This document shows positions 25,664-33,896 of a stretch of 64,000 nucleotides of DNA, in pieces. The stretch covers positions 52,258-116,257 of the forward strand of contig NZ_JADDRL010000017.1 in NCBI RefSeq assembly GCF_021538895.1, read 5' to 3'. The notes beneath the pieces were generated by a model that saw only the letters and a program-made list of their open reading frames with translations, did no database searches and was not told the DNA's origin. The translations under genes and the position numbers were made by a program. Within the stretch, counting starts at the first letter, position 1. Each line of letters begins with the position of its first letter. This DNA comes from Streptomyces olivochromogenes. Its GTDB lineage: Bacteria; Actinomycetota; Actinomycetes; Streptomycetales; Streptomycetaceae.

Positions 25664-26326
25664 ATGCCGGTCACCGTTCTCCTCGTCGACGACGAACCCT
25701 TGGTCCGCGCCGGTCTGCGGGCCGTGCTGGAGGCCCAGTCCGACATCGAGGTGGTCGGTGAGGCGGCCGACGGAGCCGCCGTGATCCCGCTGGTCCGGCA
25801 GCTGCGGCCCGACGTGGTCGCCATGGACGTACGGATGCCGCTGCTGGACGGGATCGAGGCCACGCGCGCGGTGCTGCGCACCGTAGACGAGCCGCCGAAG
25901 ATCCTCGTGGTGACCACGTTCGAGAACGACGAGTACGTGTACGAGGCGCTGCGGGCGGGCGCCGACGGGTTCCTGCTGAAGCGGGCGCGGCCCGCGGAGA
26001 TCGTGCACGCGGTCCGGCTGGTCGCCGAGGGCGAGTCGCTGCTGTTCCCCGCCTCGGTACGACAACTGGCCGCCCGGTACGGCGAGGGCGACGGCAACCG
26101 GGCGGCGCGCGCCGCGCTGGAGCGGGCGCGGCTGACCGAGCGGGAAGCGGAGGTGCTGCGGCTCATGACCCGGGGGCTGTCGAACGCGGAGATCGCGGAC
26201 CGGCTGTTCGTCGGCACGGAGACGGTGAAGTCGCACGTCAGCGCCGTCCTGGCGAAGCTCGGGGCGCGGGACCGGACGCAGGCGGTGATCGCGGCGTACG
26301 AGTCGGGATTCGTCGCCCCCGGGTGA
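25664..26326 (+). CDS. NarL/LuxR-family response regulator
   Basis: A 220-residue response regulator. The receiver domain has the acidic pair Asp9/Asp10, the phospho-acceptor Asp55 in VAMDVRMP, and Lys in the FLLKRARP loop. The C-terminal LuxR HTH is at about 152-205 (LTEREAEVLRLMTRGLSNAEIADRL). It is paired with the upstream kinase and should bind near the exporter promoter, where tandem dyads are present. Confidence 0.94.
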   Translation: MPVTVLLVDDEPLVRAGLRAVLEAQSDIEVVGEAADGAAVIPLVRQLRPDVVAMDVRMPLLDGIEATRAVLRTVDEPPKILVVTTFENDEYVYEALRAGADGFLLKRARPAEIVHAVRLVAEGESLLFPASVRQLAARYGEGDGNRAARAALERARLTEREAEVLRLMTRGLSNAEIADRLFVGTETVKSHVSAVLAKLGARDRTQAVIAAYESGFVAPG

Positions 26327-26436
26327 TCCCGGGGACATCCGGAAGGCCGGACGGGTCCCGGGCGCCCGGCACTCGCCGGGGTACGCCACGCCGAGTACGA
26401 TCCGCCCAACACGCGCACGAGCTGGGAGGACGGACG

Positions 26437-27594
26437 GTGGGGCGGCTGACCGGCGGGGATCCCTCGCTGCTGCGAAGGATCAATTCCGCGGTGGTGCTGC
26501 ACGCGCTGCGTGCCACGGACTGCGCGACGCTCACCGAGATCACCCGGGTGACCGGACTGTCCCGGCCGACCGTCGAGGGCGTCGTCGAGGGGCTCATCGA
26601 GGCGGGGCTGGTCGTCGAGACGGCGGCCGAGGAGGGCGCGACGCGGCGTCAGGGGCGGCCCGCGCGGCGGTTCCGGTTCCGGGCCGAGGCCGGCCATCTG
26701 CTGGGCCTGGAGATCGGCGCACACCGCGTGGCCGCGCTGCTCTCGGACCTGGACGGACGGGTCCTGGGCGCGCAGGCCAAGGACGTCGACGAGACCGCCG
26801 ACGCGGACGAGCGCCTCGAACGGCTGCGCACCGCCGTCGCCGAACTGCTGCGCCGGGCCGGGGTCGCGCGCGGCTCGCTGCGCGCGGTGGGCGTCGGCAC
26901 GCCGGGGATCGTCGAGGCCGACGGCACCGTGCGACTGGGCACCGCGCTCCCCCAGTGGACGGGCCTCAGGCTCGGCGAACGGCTCAGCCGCTCCTTCAAG
27001 TGCCCGGTGCTGGTCGAGAACGACGCCAACGCCGCGGCCGTCGCCGAGCACTGGAAGGGCGTGGCGACCGAGTCGGACGACATCGTGTTCGTCCTGGCGG
27101 GGCTGAGCCCGGGCGCCGGTTCGCTGATCGGCGGGCGGCTGCACCGGGGGTACGGCGGGGCGGCCGGCGAGATCGGCGCGCTCCATCTGCTGGGCCGGGA
27201 GGTGACCCCGGAGACGCTGCTGTCCACCACGGACGAGCCGCTGCACCCGCTGGACGAACAGGCGGTCGCGGAGGTGTTCGCGCTCGCGCGCGAGGGCGAC
27301 CAGCGGGCCCGCGCCGCCGTCGAGCGGTTCATCCAGCGCCTGGTCCACGACGTGGCGGCCCTGGTGCTGGCCCTCGACCCGGAGCTGGTCGTCGTCGGCG
27401 GCTGGGCGGCCGGGCTGGACGGTGTCCTGGAACCCCTGCGCAACGAACTCGCCCGCTACTGCCTGCGCCCGCCGAAGGTCACCCTCTCCCTGCTCGGCGA
27501 GGCGGCCGTGGCCACGGGTGCCCTGCGGCTCGCGCTCGACCATGTGGAGGAGCAACTGTTCGCCGTGGAGGGCACGGTGACGGCCCGCCGCTGA
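26437..27594 (+). CDS. ROK family transcriptional regulator
   Basis: A 385-residue ROK protein with an N-terminal winged HTH (about 10-65, TLTEITRVTGLSRPTVEGVVEGLI) and a C-terminal sugar-kinase-like domain: VGTPGIVEADG and VENDANAAAVAEHW are the expected motifs. The usual Cys-rich zinc motif (CxCGxxGCxE) after the GEIG segment is absent; the corresponding stretch reads YGGAAGEIGALHLLGREV, so it probably lacks structural zinc. GTG start with a GGGAGGA ribosome site 6 bp upstream. It likely represses a sugar-uptake or catabolic operon elsewhere. Confidence 0.88.
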   Translation: MGRLTGGDPSLLRRINSAVVLHALRATDCATLTEITRVTGLSRPTVEGVVEGLIEAGLVVETAAEEGATRRQGRPARRFRFRAEAGHLLGLEIGAHRVAALLSDLDGRVLGAQAKDVDETADADERLERLRTAVAELLRRAGVARGSLRAVGVGTPGIVEADGTVRLGTALPQWTGLRLGERLSRSFKCPVLVENDANAAAVAEHWKGVATESDDIVFVLAGLSPGAGSLIGGRLHRGYGGAAGEIGALHLLGREVTPETLLSTTDEPLHPLDEQAVAEVFALAREGDQRARAAVERFIQRLVHDVAALVLALDPELVVVGGWAAGLDGVLEPLRNELARYCLRPPKVTLSLLGEAAVATGALRLALDHVEEQLFAVEGTVTARR

Positions 27595-27612
27595 CGCCGC
27601 CGCCACGCGAAA

Positions 27613-27675
27613 GGCAGTCGGCAGTCGGCAGTCGGCAGTCGGCAGTCGGCAGTCGGCAGTCGGCAGTCGGCAGTC
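27613..27675. repeat. 9 x 7-bp perfect tandem repeat (GGCAGTC)n
   Basis: Nine uninterrupted perfect copies of GGCAGTC fill the space after the ROK stop codon. The unit is not a multiple of three and lies outside coding sequence, so copy number can vary freely. It is followed 15 bp later by a strong hairpin. It is a VNTR-type locus; slippage is the simplest origin. Confidence 0.98.
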
Positions 27676-27689
27676 GGCCCGCAACGCGT

Positions 27690-27716
27690 CGCGCCCCGGA
27701 GGCGTTCCGGGGCGCG
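27690..27716. terminator. hairpin between convergent ROK and GntR genes
   Basis: CGCGCCCCGGA (27690-27700) and TCCGGGGCGCG (27706-27716) form an 11-bp perfect stem with a 5-nt loop. Lying between two convergent genes and without a T-run, it fits the stem-only bidirectional terminators common in Streptomyces. Confidence 0.7.
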
Positions 27717-27771
27717 GCGGGTGCGGCTCTGAAGGCGCTCCGACAGGGCTTTACTTGCCTGGGGCGACGGT

Positions 27772-28533
27772 CTAGGAGGCCTGTCGTTCGGGGCCGTGGT
27801 GGATCTCCACGCCACCGGAGTCGCCGAAGGTCAGCCGGCAGGTGTCTGCGCGGTAGGTGGCGATGGAGAGCGCCGCGGTGCGTCCCTCGACGAAGAACCG
27901 GGTGGTGACGACCAGGACGGGGGCACCGGGCAGCCGGTCGAGCTCCTTGGCGTCGTCGGCGCGGGCCGAGCCGAGCTCGACGGCGCGGTCCTGCCCTTCC
28001 AGGTCGAGCCTCTGCAGCTCACGCAGCACCGCACGCGCGCGTGCCGACCCGGACGGCGCGTCGATCGCCGACAGGTCCGGCACCGAGGGCGCGGGGATGT
28101 AGAGCAGTTCGGCGGCGACCGGCTGGCCATGGGACACGCGGGAGCGGCGCACGGCGTGCACGGCCTCCTCGGGGCCGGTCTCCAGAGCGGTGGCGACGGC
28201 CGCGGGCGGCACCGTCTGTGCGCAGTCGACGGGCTGCCAGGCGTCACCGGCGGCGCCCGGCCAGGCGTGCTGCTCGGTGCCGACGGCCACGCCGACGCGC
28301 GGCGGGGCCACGGTCGTACCGACGCCGCGGCGGCGCTGGAGGCGGCCTTCCAGTTCCAGCTGTTCGAGGGCCTGACGGAGGGTGGCGCGGGCCACGCCGA
28401 AGCGGGCGGCGAGGTCGCGCTCGTTGGGCAGGATCTCGCCGACCGAGAACTCGGAGTCCAGTGCCTCACTGAGCACGGTCTTGAGGTGCCAGTACTTCGG
28501 TTCCGGCACCGATTCCAGTTGCGTGGTCCCCAC
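27772..28533 (-). CDS. GntR/HutC family regulator with UTRA domain
   Basis: A 253-residue regulator: N-terminal GntR winged HTH (about 10-75; ILPNERDLAARFGVARATLRQALEQLELEGRLQRRRGVGT) and a C-terminal UTRA effector domain (about 110-245) ending in the typical YRADTCRLTFGD strand. HutC-type proteins respond to sugars, phosphosugars or amino acids. GTG start with a GGAGGA ribosome site 6 bp upstream. An unusually AT-rich region upstream, with a direct TTGTT repeat, may be its own operator. It faces the ROK gene tail to tail. Confidence 0.92.
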   Translation of the reverse strand: MGTTQLESVPEPKYWHLKTVLSEALDSEFSVGEILPNERDLAARFGVARATLRQALEQLELEGRLQRRRGVGTTVAPPRVGVAVGTEQHAWPGAAGDAWQPVDCAQTVPPAAVATALETGPEEAVHAVRRSRVSHGQPVAAELLYIPAPSVPDLSAIDAPSGSARARAVLRELQRLDLEGQDRAVELGSARADDAKELDRLPGAPVLVVTTRFFVEGRTAALSIATYRADTCRLTFGDSGGVEIHHGPERQAS

Positions 28534-28571
28534 CCTGTCCTCCGCAATCGCCGTGGTCCGGCGGCGTTTTA

Positions 28572-28621
28572 GCGCCCTTGTTTATTAAAGGTTGTTGCAC
28601 TTATCTGCGACCATAGGGCGC
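28572..28621. promoter_or_regulatory. AT-rich pocket with flanking inverted repeats upstream of gntR
   Basis: A 36-bp A/T-rich core (TTGTT at two places 14 bp apart, plus TTTATTAAAGG) is flanked by GCGCCCT (28572-28578) and its complement AGGGCGC (28615-28621). It lies 39 bp upstream of the GntR start and is the likely promoter/operator of that gene. Confidence 0.35.
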
Positions 28622-28733
28622 CCCACACCCTTGGTCAAGACCAATCCTCGGTCCCGCGTGCACCGCGCGGCCCGCCCGCCGTGGAGCGTTCACGAGGCGT
28701 TCTCGCGGGGTCACATTCGTGACATCACGGCAA

Positions 28734-28754
28734 AGCCCCCGTTCGGCGGGGGCT
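28734..28754 (-). terminator. terminator of the ECF sigma gene
   Basis: AGCCCCCG (28734-28741) and CGGGGGCT (28747-28754) form an 8-bp stem with a TTCGG loop, 17 bp beyond the stop codon of the sigma factor gene. A short stable GC stem is typical for this genus. Confidence 0.75.
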
Positions 28755-28771
28755 CGCGGGGCGGGTACGGC

Positions 28772-29665
28772 TCAGAGGGCGGCCAGGGACCCCAGCCTGT
28801 CGGGGTTGCGCATGATGTACACCGCACGCACGACGCCGTCCGCCACATCCAGTTGCAGCACGCTGTCGGGCTTGTCCCCGGCCAGGGCGAGCACCGCGAA
28901 ACCGCCGTTGACCTCCACGAAGCGGAAGGACACTCCCGGCGCGTCCTTGCGGGCGGCGCCGATGACGAAGCGGCCCACCTTGTCGGCGGTCTCCAGGATC
29001 CGCACGGGCGCCTTGGCCTTGCCGCCGCTGTCGCCGACCAGGCGGACGTCCGGGGCCAGCAGCGACATCAGGCCGTCGAGGTCGCCCTCGGTCGCGGCGG
29101 CGAGGAACCGTTCGGTCAGGTCGCGGCGCTCGGCCGGGTCGACCTCGTAGCGCGGCCGCCGCTCCTCGACGTGTCGACGGGCCCGGCCGGCGAGCTGGCG
29201 GACCGCTGCCTCGCCCCGGTCGAGCACGGCCGCGATGTCGGCGTACGGATAGCCGAAGGCTTCCCGGAGGACGAACACGGCGCGCTCCAGCGGCGAGAGC
29301 GACTCCATGACCACAAGTACGGCGAGGGAGACGGAGTCGGCGAGCACGGCACGCTCGGCGGCGTCCGGGACGGTGTCCCCGAGGTCGGTGACGTACGGCT
29401 CCGGGAGCCATGGGCCGACGTACGCCTCGCCGCGCGTGCGGATCTGGCGCAGCCGGTCGATGGCCAGCCGGGTGGTGACGCGCACGAGGTAGCCGCGGGG
29501 TTCGCGCACCTGGCCGTGATCGGCGCCCGACCAGCGCAGCCAGGCGTCCTGGACCACGTCCTCCGCGTCGGCGACGCGTCCGAGCATGCGGTACGCGACC
29601 CCCATGAGGACGGGCCGGTGCTCTTCGAAGACGTCGGTCGCCGTGTCGGTGGTCACGCCGTCCAT
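28772..29665 (-). CDS. ECF41-type RNA polymerase sigma factor with SnoaL-like C-terminal domain
   Basis: A 297-residue SigJ/ECF41 sigma factor. Region 2 (HRPVLMGVAYRMLGRVADAEDVVQDAWLRW) and region 4 (LSPLERAVFVLREAFGYPYADIAAVL) are clear. After about residue 165 comes a SnoaL-like domain (FLAAATEGDLDGLMSLLAPDVRLVGD) that acts as a built-in regulator in ECF41 proteins; the C-terminal NPDKL signature appears as NPDRL, and the DGGGK signature as DSGGK. ECF41 genes usually sit by an oxidoreductase, epimerase or CMD gene; the divergent neighbour is an oxidoreductase. I see no TGTCACA promoter in the gap. Confidence 0.9.
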   Translation of the reverse strand: MDGVTTDTATDVFEEHRPVLMGVAYRMLGRVADAEDVVQDAWLRWSGADHGQVREPRGYLVRVTTRLAIDRLRQIRTRGEAYVGPWLPEPYVTDLGDTVPDAAERAVLADSVSLAVLVVMESLSPLERAVFVLREAFGYPYADIAAVLDRGEAAVRQLAGRARRHVEERRPRYEVDPAERRDLTERFLAAATEGDLDGLMSLLAPDVRLVGDSGGKAKAPVRILETADKVGRFVIGAARKDAPGVSFRFVEVNGGFAVLALAGDKPDSVLQLDVADGVVRAVYIMRNPDRLGSLAAL

Positions 29666-29779
29666 CCCATCCGACACTTGCCGAGCTGTCCAGGCGGAAT
29701 CGGCCCGTCCGCGGGGGCGGCCGGACCAGAATGATCGACGGACCGCCGGTGGTCGGCGGACCGCGACGGAAGGTGGCCG

Positions 29780-30433
29780 ATGCGGTACGCGGTGCTGGGC
29801 ACGGGCGAGGTGGGCCGCACGCTGGGCGGCAAGCTGGTGGAGCTCGGACACGAGGTGACCCTGGGTTCGCGCACGAAGGACAATCCGGCCGCGTTGGCAT
29901 GGGCTCAGGGCGCGGGCGGCGGGGCGAGCGCCGGGACGTTCGCGGAGGCCGCGGCCGCCGCCGAGCTGGTCGTGAACGCCGTCGGCGGCCAGGTGTCGCT
30001 CGCGGCGCTGGAGGCGGCCAGCGCGGCGAACCTGGACGGCAAGGTGATCGTCGACGTCTCCAACCCCCTGTCGTTCGACGAGGGGCAGTTGCGGCTGGAC
30101 CCCGTCGAGTCGGACAGCGTGGGCGAGCAGATCCAGCGGGCGTTCCCGCACGCGCGCGTGGTGAAGACGCTGAACACCGTCAACTGCCAGGTGATGGTCG
30201 ATCCCTCACGGGTGCCGGGCGAGCACCAGATGTTCGTGTGCGGGGACGACGCCGACGCCAAGGAGCAGGTGACGGCTCTGCTCGGGGAGTTCGGCTGGCC
30301 GGCGCACCGGGTGCTGGACCTGGGCGGCATCCGGGCGGCGCGTTCCCTGGAGATGTACCTGCCCCTCTGGGTGAATCTGTTCCAGAACCTCGGGCACGCC
30401 GACTTCAACGTGGAGGTCCGCAGGGCACATTGA
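29780..30433 (+). CDS. NADP/F420-type oxidoreductase (NAD(P)-binding)
   Basis: A 217-residue Rossmann protein of the F420-dependent NADP oxidoreductase (NADPH:F420 reductase-like) family. The dinucleotide motif is AVLGTGEVGRTLGGKL at residues 4-19, followed by GSRTK, which fits a 2'-phosphate-binding site for NADP. DVSNPL and VKTLNTVNCQVMV are conserved further on. Substrate unknown. It diverges from the ECF41 sigma gene, as many ECF41 partner oxidoreductases do, so it is a candidate target. Confidence 0.87.
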   Translation: MRYAVLGTGEVGRTLGGKLVELGHEVTLGSRTKDNPAALAWAQGAGGGASAGTFAEAAAAAELVVNAVGGQVSLAALEAASAANLDGKVIVDVSNPLSFDEGQLRLDPVESDSVGEQIQRAFPHARVVKTLNTVNCQVMVDPSRVPGEHQMFVCGDDADAKEQVTALLGEFGWPAHRVLDLGGIRAARSLEMYLPLWVNLFQNLGHADFNVEVRRAH

Positions 30434-30504
30434 GGACCGGACCCGGGCGGGCGCACGGCCGGACCCGCGGCGGGACACGCGGTGATCGGGGGCTACCCGT
30501 CGGT

Positions 30505-30514
30505 AGCAATTGCT
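30505..30514. promoter_or_regulatory. palindrome AGCAATTGCT upstream of the hydrolase gene
   Basis: A perfect 10-bp palindrome about 50 bp before the start of the alpha/beta hydrolase gene, in a local AT-rich patch. It may be an operator half-site cluster (MarR/TetR-like) or part of the promoter; no regulator gene is adjacent. Confidence 0.3.
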
Positions 30515-30563
30515 GACAAGCTGTCTACGGCGTCCGCAGGCCAGTCCACACGAGGAGCACCCC

Positions 30564-31394
30564 ATGTCCGCCACCGTCTCCTTCAAGGTCCCCAGCTCGC
30601 ACGGCCCACAGCCGGTGACCGTCTCGTACGCGCGCGTGGGCAAGGGCGATCCGCTGGTCCTGCTGCACGGCATCGGCCACCACCGGCAGGCCTGGGACCC
30701 GGTGCTGGACATCCTCGCGACCGAACGCGACGTGATCGCCGTGGATCTGCCCGGGTTCGGCGCGTCCCCCTCCCTGCCGGACGGCCTCGCCTACGACCTG
30801 CCCACGACGAGCGCCGTGCTCGGCGCCCTCTTCGAGGCCCTGGAGCTGGACCGCCCGCACGTGGCGGGCAACTCCCTGGGCGGCCTGCTGGCCCTGGAGT
30901 TGGGCCGCCACAAGAGCGTGCGGTCCGTCACCGCCCTCTCCCCCGCCGGCTTCTGGTCCGAAGCCGAGCGGCGCTACGCCTTCGGCGTCCTGATCGCGAT
31001 GCGCCGGATCTCCCGGCGGATGCCGCTGCCGATGGTCGAGCGGCTGGCCCGGACGGCGGCCGGCCGCACGGCCCTGACCAGCACGATCTACGCCCGGCCG
31101 GCGCGCCGTTCACCCGAGGCCGTGGTCGCCGAGACGCTCGCGCTGGCACAGGCCACCGGGTTCGACGCGACCCTGCGGGCGGGCACCACCATCCGGTTCA
31201 CCGACGACCTCGCGGGGCTGCCCGTCACGGTCGCCTGGGGCACCCGGGACATGCTGCTCGTGCGCCGGCAGGGGGTCCGCGCCAAGCAGGTCATCCCGCG
31301 GGCCCGACTCGTGCGACTGCCCGGCTGCGGGCACTGCCCGATGAACGACGACCCCGCGCTCGTCGCCCGGGTCATCCTCGACGGCAGCCGCTGA
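30564..31394 (+). CDS. Alpha/beta fold hydrolase
   Basis: A 276-residue soluble alpha/beta hydrolase. LVLLHGIGHH gives the oxyanion HG, the nucleophile elbow AGNSLGG carries Ser104, and LPGCGHCPMNDDP contains the catalytic His; Asp is likely in WGTRDMLL. No signal peptide. It resembles haloalkane-dehalogenase or esterase-like proteins but the substrate is open. A CGAGGAG ribosome site precedes the ATG. Its last 285 bp lie antisense to the long form of the convergent EamA gene. Confidence 0.9.
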   Translation: MSATVSFKVPSSHGPQPVTVSYARVGKGDPLVLLHGIGHHRQAWDPVLDILATERDVIAVDLPGFGASPSLPDGLAYDLPTTSAVLGALFEALELDRPHVAGNSLGGLLALELGRHKSVRSVTALSPAGFWSEAERRYAFGVLIAMRRISRRMPLPMVERLARTAAGRTALTSTIYARPARRSPEAVVAETLALAQATGFDATLRAGTTIRFTDDLAGLPVTVAWGTRDMLLVRRQGVRAKQVIPRARLVRLPGCGHCPMNDDPALVARVILDGSR

Positions 31395-32270
31395 CCGGCG
31401 CCCGGCGGTCGCTCCCGACCCCAGGGCCACTCCGGCGCCCACCAGGGCGCTGCCCACGGCCTGTGCGGCACCGTAGGAGCCCGCCGCGGCGAACGGGGCG
31501 GTGGCGGCGGCCGCCACGGGGATGAGCCCGGAGAAGAGCGTGGCCCGCTCCGCGCCGATCCGTCGCATGCCCGTGTACCAGCACACGAAGCCGACGACCG
31601 TGACGACCGCCGCCTGCCACAGCAGCGCGGCGGCCTCGGCGACGTCGGGGCGGCGCAGCCACGCACCGCCGTCGAGGACGGCTCCCACGACCGCCGCCTC
31701 GGCCGCGGCCAGGGCGCAGACCGTGGCGGACAGCAGCCGTGGCCCGAGCGGCCGCAGGACGGGCACAGCGAGGACGGCGAAGCCCACTTCCCCGGCCAGG
31801 GCGCACCCGGAGTAGGCCAGCCCGGCCCCGTCCGTGCGCCCCCACCCCTGCACGGTGAAGGCCCCCAGGGCGACGAGCAGGGCCCCGCGGAGCACGGCGC
31901 GTTGCGGGCGGCGCCCGTCGAGCAGCGGGACCACGACCGCGACCACCACCGGGGCGCAGCCCACGAAGACTCCCGGCACCGCCGGTTCCGCGGTGCGTTC
32001 GGCGGCGATGACGGCCAGGTTGAAGCCGACCATCCCGACGGCCGCGAGCAGGGCGAGACGGACCCATGCGCGGGCCTTGAGCGAGCGCAGCCGCCGCACC
32101 GCGCCCCGGCCGGCGAGCGGGAGGAGCAGCAGGCAGGCGACCCCGTAGCGAAGGGACTGTCCGCCCGCGTACGGGTAGTCGCCCAGCAAGCTGTTGACGG
32201 TGAAGGAGCCGCCCACGAGGACGCAGGCGAAGGCGGCGAGGAGGGCACCGCGCGCGGTGGTGGCGTTCAT
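31110..32270 (-). CDS. EamA/DMT family transporter with an unusual C-terminal extension
   Basis: A drug/metabolite transporter of the EamA family: about ten hydrophobic segments in two repeats, the first starting at MNATTARGALLAAFACVLVGGSF and the last ending at SALVGAGVALGSG near residue 290. No stop occurs at the usual end; the frame continues about 95 more residues, charged and Gly/Pro-rich, fully antisense to the 3' end of the hydrolase gene, before the stop at 31110. The extension looks non-native (loss of a stop). It is divergent from the MocR regulator, 47 bp away, its probable controller. Confidence 0.82.
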   Translation of the reverse strand: MNATTARGALLAAFACVLVGGSFTVNSLLGDYPYAGGQSLRYGVACLLLLPLAGRGAVRRLRSLKARAWVRLALLAAVGMVGFNLAVIAAERTAEPAVPGVFVGCAPVVVAVVVPLLDGRRPQRAVLRGALLVALGAFTVQGWGRTDGAGLAYSGCALAGEVGFAVLAVPVLRPLGPRLLSATVCALAAAEAAVVGAVLDGGAWLRRPDVAEAAALLWQAAVVTVVGFVCWYTGMRRIGAERATLFSGLIPVAAAATAPFAAAGSYGAAQAVGSALVGAGVALGSGATAGRRSAAAVEDDPGDERGVVVHRAVPAAGQSHESGPRDDLLGADPLPAHEQHVPGAPGDRDGQPREVVGEPDGGARPQGRVEPGGLCQRERLGDHGLG

Positions 32271-32317
32271 GACGGCGACGCTAGGAACGGAGGCGGTCCG
32301 GTTTAAGGTCCACTTCC

Positions 32318-33748
32318 ATGACCTCTTCGGGGACCAATCCGGGCGGGCTCGCGGGCACCGCCGCATGGGAGCTGTTGCTGCCGGCCGCCTCGGCACCGGC
32401 ACGCACGCGTGGCCGTTCCCTTCAGGCGGCGCTGCGCGAGGCGATCCGCTCGGGGCGGTTGGCGCCGGACACGCGGCTGCCGTCGAGCCGGGACCTCGCG
32501 GCCGATCTCGGGGTGTCGCGCGGGCTGGTCACGGAGGCGTACGAGCAGTTGACGGCCGAGGGCTATCTGCGCAGCGGCCGGGGAGCGGGCACCTGGGTGG
32601 GCGGCGCCGTACGGGCGCCCTCGCCCCGCGCGCGTGACCTCGCTCCACGCTCCCCCGGCGCGCGGGCCGACTTCGTGCCCGGGACCCCGGACCTGTCGTT
32701 GTTCCCGCGTGCGGCCTGGGCCGCCGCGCAGCGCGGGGTGCTGGCGGACCTGCCGCACCAGGACCTGGGCTATCCCGACCCGCGCGGACTGCCCCGGCTG
32801 CGGACGGCCCTCGCGGAACTGCTGGCCCGCCGGCGGGGCGTGGTCGCCGATCCGGAGCGGATCGTGGTCGTCTCGGGTGTCGCCCAGGCCACGACCCTGC
32901 TCGGACACGTGCTCCACGCGCGCGGGTGGCAGGCGGTCGGCGTGGAGGATCCGGGCAGCCCGCAGCACGAGGCCCTGTACGTGGCGGCGGGTCTGGGGAC
33001 CGTACCGCTGCCCCTGGACGGCGACGGCCTGGCCGTCGGCCCGCTGCGCGCGTCGGGCGTGCGGGCCGTGGTGACGACGCCGGCGCACCAGTTCCCGACC
33101 GGCATCGCGTACTCGCCGCGGCGGCGCGCCGAGTTGCTGGACTGGGCGCGTTCGGTGGACGGCCTGGTCCTGGAGGACGACTACGACGGCGACTTCCGCT
33201 ACGACCGCGCTCCCGTCGGCGCGCTCCAGGGACTGGACCCGGAGCGGGTCGCGTACGCGAGCTCGGTCAGCAAGTCCCTCGCGCCGGGCCTGCGGCTGGG
33301 CTGGCTGCTGGTGCCCGGGTGGCTGGCGGAGGAGGTGGTCGAGCGCAAGCGGACCATGGACCTCGGCCATCCCTCCTTGGACCAGGCGCTGTTCGCCCGG
33401 TTCCTGGAGCGCGGGGACTACGACCGGCAGCTGCGCCGCTGCCAGCGGGCGTACCGCGAGCGGCGGGACGCCCTGGTCGCGGCGCTCCCGGAGCACTTTC
33501 CCGAGGCCACGGTGTCCGGGATCGCCGCGGGTCTGCACGCCATCGCCGAACTGCCCGAGCGGTACGGGCCCGAGGAGCGGTTCCTGGAGCGGGCGGCCGC
33601 GGCCGGTGCGGCGGTGCGTCCGCTCGGCGCCTACACGCACGCGCGTGCCGCGGATTCCGGCGTACGCCTGGTCCTCGGGTACGCCCATCTGTCTCCGGCG
33701 CGGATCCGGTCGGGGGTGAGGCTGCTGGCCGAGGCGGTCGCCCGGTGA
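32318..33748 (+). CDS. MocR/PdxR-type regulator (GntR HTH fused to PLP aminotransferase domain)
   Basis: A 476-residue MocR-family protein. The GntR-type winged HTH occupies about 30-98 (LPSSRDLAADLGVSRGLVTEAYEQL), linked to a fold-type I aminotransferase domain. MocR hallmarks LEDDYDGDFRYDR (about 284-297) and the PLP lysine SSVSKSLAPGLRLGW (Lys319) are present. These proteins regulate vitamin B6, GABA or transporter genes and rarely catalyse. It is divergent from an EamA transporter, the probable target. ATG at 32318 gives a standard N-terminus. Confidence 0.92.
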   Translation: MTSSGTNPGGLAGTAAWELLLPAASAPARTRGRSLQAALREAIRSGRLAPDTRLPSSRDLAADLGVSRGLVTEAYEQLTAEGYLRSGRGAGTWVGGAVRAPSPRARDLAPRSPGARADFVPGTPDLSLFPRAAWAAAQRGVLADLPHQDLGYPDPRGLPRLRTALAELLARRRGVVADPERIVVVSGVAQATTLLGHVLHARGWQAVGVEDPGSPQHEALYVAAGLGTVPLPLDGDGLAVGPLRASGVRAVVTTPAHQFPTGIAYSPRRRAELLDWARSVDGLVLEDDYDGDFRYDRAPVGALQGLDPERVAYASSVSKSLAPGLRLGWLLVPGWLAEEVVERKRTMDLGHPSLDQALFARFLERGDYDRQLRRCQRAYRERRDALVAALPEHFPEATVSGIAAGLHAIAELPERYGPEERFLERAAAAGAAVRPLGAYTHARAADSGVRLVLGYAHLSPARIRSGVRLLAEAVAR

Positions 33749-33809
33749 CGTCGGCACACGTGACACCTCCGAAATCGCACACCGGTTCCCTTGCCTCCCG
33801 GGGCAAGTT

Positions 33810-33831
33810 GTTCACTTCCGGTTTCCGTGTG
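33810..33831 (+). promoter_or_regulatory. possible PHO box upstream of phoD
   Basis: Two adjacent 11-nt units, GTTCACTTCCG and GTTTCCGTGTG, about 66 bp before the PhoD start. The first is close to the Streptomyces PhoP direct-repeat unit (GTTCACC-type). A similar GGTTCCCTTGC unit lies 26 bp upstream. A small CTTGCC/GGCAAG stem (33790-33807) overlaps the region. Phosphate control is expected for this gene family, which raises the plausibility. Confidence 0.4.
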
Positions 33832-33896
33832 CGCTGCGGCGCACCAGTAGTTGTGGCACTGCACACTGACCGGATCCCGTGCCTGGAGGCGCATCC

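Noticed and set aside
27613..27675. The nine-copy repeat as a CRISPR array
   Set aside because: The repeats are 7 bp and directly adjacent without spacers, and no cas gene is present.
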